A stretch of 64,000 nt of DNA from Mesobacillus zeae (GTDB taxonomy: Bacteria; Bacillota; Bacilli; Bacillales; Cytobacillaceae): positions 1-64,000 of the forward strand of contig NZ_QWVT01000011.1 in the NCBI RefSeq assembly GCF_003570705.1, read 5' to 3'. A program made the position numbers and the translations under genes. The notes under the pieces are model-generated. The model saw only the letters and a program-made list of their open reading frames with translations. It was not told where the DNA came from and did not search any database. Shown here in pieces: positions 59,731 to 64,000 of the stretch; positions within the stretch are counted from its first letter, which is position 1; each line of letters begins with the position of its first letter.

Positions 59731-60372
59731 TTATGATTCTGCACTGTCGGCCCTCACGCTTGTTGCGATGAGGAATTGGGCTGTGTAATAAGTGGTCATG
59801 ATGAAAACACCTGAGAACGGCACTGGGCTGACGAACATGTTCCAAGACAGAATGGTGTCAGACAGAACGAACAGGAGGCTTCCTGCAATGGCCCATTTGC
59901 TGCCTGTCATGAAGGCTGTCAGGGCCATGAGGGAGATGACAAGGATATAGAGAAGCACCGGGACCATTAGCGCACCCTCTCCGCTCTCCTGGAGCGAGCC
60001 AATGAGCTCGCGTCCTATAAGGAAGGAATAGATGGCGAGAAGCAAAATGACGGCTAGGCGTGGGTTCGAGCTTTTTCTCATCTTTATAAAGCCGCTTAAA
60101 TAAAAAAGATGACCTACCAGAAATGCTCCCAAACCTGCTACGAAGGAGAACGCGATGAAGGCGTCGCCAATCATGGAGCATAACAATCCTGCAAGGATGA
60201 GGTAATGCTCCGCTGCCCTGCGTTCAGGCAGCTGGAGAAGGGCATATCCGATGATCAGCACCATCGGTATCAATTTAAATGAAACTTTCAGGGCGATTGG
60301 GTCTTCTGGGATCAAAAAGATATAAATGAAGCTCATGGCTAAAATCAGCCAGGGCAGTATCGCCTTTCTCAA
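59731..60372 (-). CDS. YhhN/TMEM86 family membrane protein (lysoplasmalogenase-like)
   Basis: This 213-residue protein has about eight helices. Family motifs are KVSFKLIPMVLIIGYALLQL, AGLLCSMIGDAFIAFS, VGHLFYLSGF and GSLLFVLSDTILSWNMFV with conserved Asp residues (SMIGDAF, VLSDTIL) that mark this hydrolase-like family. Animal TMEM86 members cleave lysoplasmalogens; the bacterial substrate is unknown. TTG 60372 follows GGAGGTGG. Confidence 0.9.
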   Translation of the reverse strand: MRKAILPWLILAMSFIYIFLIPEDPIALKVSFKLIPMVLIIGYALLQLPERRAAEHYLILAGLLCSMIGDAFIAFSFVAGLGAFLVGHLFYLSGFIKMRKSSNPRLAVILLLAIYSFLIGRELIGSLQESGEGALMVPVLLYILVISLMALTAFMTGSKWAIAGSLLFVLSDTILSWNMFVSPVPFSGVFIMTTYYTAQFLIATSVRADSAES

Positions 60373-60489
60373 AAATCCACCTCCATTGCTCTATATGTAG
60401 TTAATCTTATTCGCTGTTTAGGCGGATACTCCTTTAAAGTTTTTAGAATTAGATTGACTAGGGACGGAAGGTGGTATAAAATTAAATAT

Positions 60490-60503
60490 AGAACAAGTGT
60501 TCT
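60490..60503. promoter_or_regulatory. LexA-box-like palindrome
   Basis: AGAACAAGTGTTCT fits the Bacillus LexA/DinR consensus CGAACRNRYGTTYC at all but the outermost positions, and TATTAT follows. It lies 118 bp upstream of the YhhN gene and 519 bp upstream of parM, so the target is unclear. Confidence 0.5.
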
Positions 60504-60723
60504 AATATTATACTGCTGCGCCTCTTTACAAAAAACTCTTCTTTATTTTTCTATACTCCATCTCTTAATCCTTTCACCCTGAAAAGCATCTGTTCACTAT
60601 TATGTTGGCGAATTACTTTTCTCCCATTTTTCCTCCTCTTTTTGCCCTTGCACTGGGAAGAGGGGAGGGGAGAAGCGGGAGAGACGCATGAACGAATTGC
60701 GATAAAATGATACTCAATAGTAT

Positions 60724-60905
60724 TGTATACACAAAATGTACACACGCATACAAAATGTAAACATAATGTATGCAATATGGTTTACATGTATACAATTGTG
60801 TACACATGTTGATATGACGGGATGTATACAAGATTGCTTGAGTTGTGTGCAATGATGTATACAAAAACCTGTGAAGTTTACGGATTGTTTACAGGTTTAC
60901 GTTTG
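60724..60905. repeat. TGTATACA iteron array, candidate parC centromere
   Basis: Copies of TGTATACA occur at 60724, 60787, 60823 and 60856, with variants TGTACACA (60737), TGTAAACA (60756), TGTATGCA (60767), TGTGTACACA (60797) and TGTTTACA (60885). The cluster ends about 115 bp before the actin-like parM gene, where ParR-binding centromeres of type II partition systems lie. It may also be the operator through which ParR represses the operon. Confidence 0.7.
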
Positions 60906-61021
60906 TGTATCTTTTTTCCAAATGCCATTGTGAAAACAGTCTGTTACCTTTAACCTTGGTAATAAGGCATGCGCGAAACATACATAGCCAATTTTATTTT
61001 ATCTATAAAGGGGATTGACGA

Positions 61022-62194
61022 ATGACTAAATCAAGAATTGCAGCTATTGACGTAGGAAATGATTCGATTAAAGCGATTTTTGGAAAAATGGATTATGAGC
61101 TGAATATCCCTAACATCATCGCCAGGGATACAGAAGACCGTCCGGTTATCGGGATTGAGGAGCTTGACGAAAAGAACCCGCTTGAAGGAATCCATATTAA
61201 GGTCCACTCTCCTGCTCTTAAAGAAAACAATGCTATTTACAGGATCGGCCATTTGGCAACGAAGAGCCAAAATGCGACAGAGTTAGACCCGGGTAGCAGC
61301 AAATCGGAAGAAGATCAAACGCTCATCATGCTTTTTGCCACACTGGCACTCGACGCTGCAAGGGCTGAAAATAAAAACACTTTCAATCAGACTAAAAATG
61401 TCATTGATGCTAATTACACATTGGGAACAGGCCTTCCTCTCCGTGAAGTGAAGGAAGGAAAGGATGCCGGCTACCGTTCCAGATTAGTCGGCAATGTCCA
61501 CCAGGTTGAATTCCTTGTCACGCCTAAGTACCAGGGCATTAAAGTAAACATTAAATTCAATGAAGTGAAAGTCTATCCTGAAGGGTTTGCTGCTTATATT
61601 AACCTTGTTATGGATAACGACCTGAAAATCATCAATAAAGAACTGATCGATAAGCGTATCCTGATTCAAGATATCGGTGGCCTATCGACAGATATCGCGG
61701 TCATCAAGAATCGTAACGTGGATGATGACAAAGCTCAGGGTTTTAACCTTGGAGTATCAGAGTCACTTGAAGCGATCAGGGAAGAAATCCGTACAAAGCA
61801 TGGCGTCGAATTGGATAGCCGCATGGATGTCGTGGAAATTATTACGAAGAAAAACGACAGGAATCACATTATGGTCAAAGGCAGCCGTACGAGCGTCCAT
61901 GACATCACAGACCGTATCCTGCTTGACCTTGCGAAAAAGGAATACCGCCTGCTGCGCAATGTGTGGCAAAAGAACTCCCAAACGGAAATTTGCTATTTTG
62001 TCGGGGGCGGCGCCATCGTTTTGAAAGAATACTTAAAAACGCTCAATAACAATCTGGATGGCTATAATATTGACTTCTTTGAAGATGAAAAAGAGAGCAT
62101 CTGGATGATGGCCAATGCTTATTATAAGTTAATCAGCGATTTCGCCAGAAAAGCAGAGAAGCAGCAAGAGGCCAAGCAGCCAGTAAAGAACTAA
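61022..62194 (+). CDS. parM: ParM-like actin family ATPase
   Basis: This 390-residue protein is an actin-like segregation ATPase. Phosphate 1 is RIAAIDVGNDSIKAIFGK; phosphate 2 is LIQDIGGLSTDIAVIKN; the adenosine motif is CYFVGGGAIVLKEYL. Such filaments push DNA copies apart by binding the ParR-parC complex. Sequence type and length fit ParM/Alp7A-like proteins found on Bacillus plasmids and in chromosomal islands. ATG 61022 follows AAAGGGGATTGACG. The partner gene starts 14 nt after the stop, and iterons lie upstream. Confidence 0.9.
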   Translation: MTKSRIAAIDVGNDSIKAIFGKMDYELNIPNIIARDTEDRPVIGIEELDEKNPLEGIHIKVHSPALKENNAIYRIGHLATKSQNATELDPGSSKSEEDQTLIMLFATLALDAARAENKNTFNQTKNVIDANYTLGTGLPLREVKEGKDAGYRSRLVGNVHQVEFLVTPKYQGIKVNIKFNEVKVYPEGFAAYINLVMDNDLKIINKELIDKRILIQDIGGLSTDIAVIKNRNVDDDKAQGFNLGVSESLEAIREEIRTKHGVELDSRMDVVEIITKKNDRNHIMVKGSRTSVHDITDRILLDLAKKEYRLLRNVWQKNSQTEICYFVGGGAIVLKEYLKTLNNNLDGYNIDFFEDEKESIWMMANAYYKLISDFARKAEKQQEAKQPVKN

Positions 62195-62208
62195 AATAAG
62201 GTGGTCCT

Positions 62209-62799
62209 ATGAATAAAACCAATGCTGGCGAGGTCAAAAGAGGCCAAACCATATCCTTCCGGGTCCCTTCCGATATCCCGGACCATTTGCTCAAGCAGCT
62301 GCAGAAATTAAAAGAAACAGAGAGACGGAATTTCTCAAGCAAAATTGCAGAGTTTGTTGTTGAGGGAGTCGGGACATCTTTTTCAAGGGAACGGGAAAGT
62401 ATCACCATTCCGCTGCCGCACCGTTTAAGCAAGGCGCAGCGTGACTGGATTAAGCATGAACACTCGGAAGCGCTGCTTGGCAGCATTGTCTATCAGCTTC
62501 TTAACGATCCGGTGCGTACCGCATCACTGCTTGCATCACTAAACAGCAATCGGACCGATATTGATGAGGCGCTCTATCTTCAGGAAGATGTGCCAATGCC
62601 TCCTGCTGCTATGGAGCCTGCAGACGACATTGGAGAAGCTCTGCCTGATGTGGAACCCGGCGGGGTTGACGATGACCTCGACGCCTTTGATTGGGCCTCA
62701 GCTAAGCGTGCAGAACCAGAGTCCGAGCTAGAAGGGGAAGAACCAGAAGCGGATCTTGATGAACTGCTTGGAGACTTCCTCGCTAAAATGAACAATTAG
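62209..62799 (+). CDS. parR: ParR-like DNA-binding adaptor of the ParM filament
   Basis: This 196-residue protein starts with a basic, ribbon-helix-helix-like domain (RGQTISFRVPSDIPDHLLKQ, LQKLKETERRNFSSKIAEFV), followed by a helical middle and a long acidic Pro/Glu/Asp-rich tail ending ADLDELLGDFLAKMNN. ParR proteins bind iterons through the first part and contact the filament end through a C-terminal peptide, which fits this layout. ATG 62209 follows AAGGTGGTCC. The two genes form one operon with a terminator at 62814-62858. Confidence 0.75.
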   Translation: MNKTNAGEVKRGQTISFRVPSDIPDHLLKQLQKLKETERRNFSSKIAEFVVEGVGTSFSRERESITIPLPHRLSKAQRDWIKHEHSEALLGSIVYQLLNDPVRTASLLASLNSNRTDIDEALYLQEDVPMPPAAMEPADDIGEALPDVEPGGVDDDLDAFDWASAKRAEPESELEGEEPEADLDELLGDFLAKMNN

Positions 62800-62813
62800 C
62801 TTTCCGTACATTC

Positions 62814-62860
62814 AAAAAGACTATTATTGCAGGGTAATATCGCAATAATAGTCTTTTTTA
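62814..62860 (+). terminator. Strong terminator of the parMR operon
   Basis: AAAAAGACTATTATTGC and GCAATAATAGTCTTTTT are perfect complements of 17 bp around an 11-nt loop. Confidence 0.92.
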
Positions 62861-62989
62861 TGTTTCTATTTTCCGTTATCCCGCGTGCTAACACGGGGGA
62901 CAAGAAACGTAATTCGTATATTTCAATGTGCTTCGTTTAGGTCTAGAAAGGGTTTCTTCGATTTTTAATTGTAGCCCAGCAATCTATAG

Positions 62990-63200
62990 TAAATGCAAAT
63001 TCATTACATTAAAAGCAGATAGAACGGGTGTAACCGTGTAGATAGAACGGCTATTACCGTAGATAGAAAGTCCGCAGCCTTAGATATCCTAGCAATATTC
63101 ATCTTAATTTACAATTGTGGAACCGGTTATACATGCTGCTTGGCCAGGCCAATTGCCGATAAAGAGGGAAAAAGTGTATTTTTTCTCCTCAATCTTTTAA
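62990..63200 (-). repeat. Composite dispersed repeat, copy D
   Basis: On the plus strand AGATAG or AGATAT cores start at 63017, 63040, 63061 and 63082 (spacing 23, 21, 21). They are followed by AACCGGTTATACA (63121-63133) and AAAGTGTATTTTTTC (about 63171-63185), and then by a hairpin terminator (63262-63305). The order matches copy C, and, reversed, copies A and B. Confidence 0.75.
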
Positions 63201-63261
63201 AAAAAACACCTCATTCTCCGAAAAAGCGAACTGTTTATTCAAAAATAGCTTCCAAACAAAA

Positions 63262-63305
63262 AAATCGCCATTACCTAGCTAATTTAGCTAGGCAATGACG
63301 ATCAC
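63262..63305 (-). terminator. Hairpin terminator, partner of repeat copy D
   Basis: TTACCTAGCTAA and TTAGCTAGGCAA with flanking TCGCCA / TGACGA form a long stem; on the minus strand TTTTTTTG follows. It terminates the binding-protein gene and resembles the hairpin at 36715. Confidence 0.8.
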
Positions 63306-63374
63306 CACTATCTTGCTCTCCAATCTGAAAAGGCCTTTTTCTCGCCCGAAAATAGGCGCCTGCCCAACCTCATC

Positions 63375-64000
63375 CTATTTCCGGTGCATTTTAAATTGCA
63401 AAAACAGCTCGTTATAATATGCGAGGTTCTCTTTTCCGAGATTCTCGTATACTTCGAGTTTTTCAGTTAGCTCAGACGAAGGGTAGAATCGTTCGTCCTC
63501 TACCATTTCCTTCGGCAAATACTGTAACGCTGCTTTGTTTGGTGTGGAGTAGCTTACATACTCTGTGTTTTGTGCAGCAATCTTCGGATCAAGCATATAG
63601 TTGATAAACTGGTGTGCCCCGTCGACATTCTTAGCTGTTTTCGGAATGACCATATTATCGAACCACAAATTGGAGCCCTCTTTTGGCACGACATATTCTA
63701 AGTCCTCGTTTTCAGCCATGATTTCCGAAGCAACTCCTGACCATACGAGCCCTACAGCGGCTTCCTGGTTCTCAAGGAGCAACCGGATTTCATCGCCGAC
63801 AATGGCTTTGACATTCGGAGTAAGGGAGTCCAGTTTATTTTTTGCCTCCAGAAGGTGGCCTTTGTCCGTATCGTTCAGGGAATAGCCGAGGCTGTTCAAT
63901 CCCATCCCAATCACTTCACGCGCACCATCCACAAGGAGGATTTGATTTTTTAATTCAGGATCCCACAGGTCGGACCAGCTATCAATTTCCTTGCCGTTAA
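63375..64000 (-). CDS. potD: Spermidine/putrescine-binding protein, PotD-like (partial)
   Basis: The last about 208 codons of an extracellular solute-binding protein lie in the window; the start is beyond the right edge. Typical PotD segments are DSWSDLWDPELKNQILLVDG, AREVIGMGLNSLGYSLND, GLVWSGVASEIMAENEDLEY and the ligand-site text VVPKEGSNLWFDNMVIPKTA, followed by INYMLDPKIAAQNTEYVSYS. It would capture polyamines for a PotABC transporter whose genes should lie to the right. The stop is at 63375-63377. Confidence 0.88.
   Translation of the reverse strand, partial: NGKEIDSWSDLWDPELKNQILLVDGAREVIGMGLNSLGYSLNDTDKGHLLEAKNKLDSLTPNVKAIVGDEIRLLLENQEAAVGLVWSGVASEIMAENEDLEYVVPKEGSNLWFDNMVIPKTAKNVDGAHQFINYMLDPKIAAQNTEYVSYSTPNKAALQYLPKEMVEDERFYPSSELTEKLEVYENLGKENLAYYNELFLQFKMHRK

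Noticed and set aside
60622-60684. CTCCC...GGGAG purine/pyrimidine-rich inverted stretch upstream of the iterons
   Set aside because: The arms pair only imperfectly and no gene or T-run is linked, so it is not listed as a feature.

Overview
The window looks like a piece of a Bacillaceae chromosome (Bacillus, Neobacillus or Mesobacillus type). It is AT-rich, has strong AGGAGG ribosome binding sites with many TTG and GTG starts, and carries gene sets typical of the group: a yvdTSR-like SMR efflux operon, a dctP/dctS/dctR dicarboxylate module, a yoaS/yozG-like DUF2975-HTH-DUF3955 operon, ywqHI- and yfjA-like type VII secretion (T7SS) effector loci, glcK and a GH13 alpha-glucosidase. The genus assignment is inferred from gene content, not computed.

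Layout. 1-4.5 kb: end of a possible mobile element, then a divergent TetR / RND efflux pair whose operator sits inside the promoter spacer. 4.5-9.9 kb: VanZ, several decayed genes (a lipoprotein-like gene, an abutting transporter fragment and unidentified fragment, a deleted gnd) and an OatA-like acyltransferase. 10-18 kb: SelO AMPylase, an alpha/beta hydrolase, a Big2-repeat surface protein, the TetR+SMR operon and a DUF421 protein. 18-31 kb: amino acid permease, a LacI/glucokinase/alpha-glucosidase sugar module, the C4-dicarboxylate transporter with its two-component system, an HD phosphohydrolase and the DUF2975/HTH/DUF3955 operon. 31-37 kb: a sulfite-oxidase-like molybdoenzyme, a PhnA zinc-ribbon protein and a SWIM-SNF2 helicase. 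37-43 kb: T7SS effector locus 1 (DUF5082, DUF5344, LXG toxin, DUF4176, small membrane protein) flanked by two paralogous lipoproteins, then a hemL remnant and another lipoprotein. 43-48 kb: a DDAH-type hydrolase with an amino acid antiporter, a type I toxin-antitoxin locus, and LysR with a YeiH-type exporter. 48-55 kb: a truncated cysteine-rich bacteriocin-like peptide joined to an IS630 remnant, a YhgE/Pip (EsaA-like) protein, a tRNA-Cys, RluF, a thioredoxin-like gene with TGA in place of its first active-site Cys, and an MFS pump. 55-59.6 kb: T7SS effector locus 2, with a glycine-zipper toxin candidate and three intact plus one decayed tandem copies of a membrane protein, probably immunity genes. 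59.7-64 kb: a YhhN protein, an actin-like ParM/ParR segregation cassette with TGTATACA iterons upstream, and the end of a PotD-like binding protein.

The observations most worth checking are: the UGA-for-Cys thioredoxin with a bSECIS-like hairpin (53.8 kb); a composite dispersed repeat in at least four intergenic places with 21-nt reiterations (11.7, 36.9, 51.7 and 63.0 kb); the tandem immunity array (57-59.5 kb); the type I toxin locus with an 11-nt 5'-3' fold-back (45.6-45.9 kb); the tRNA-Cys in which a conserved tertiary G-C pair appears replaced by A-U; and the ParMR cassette with its iteron field.
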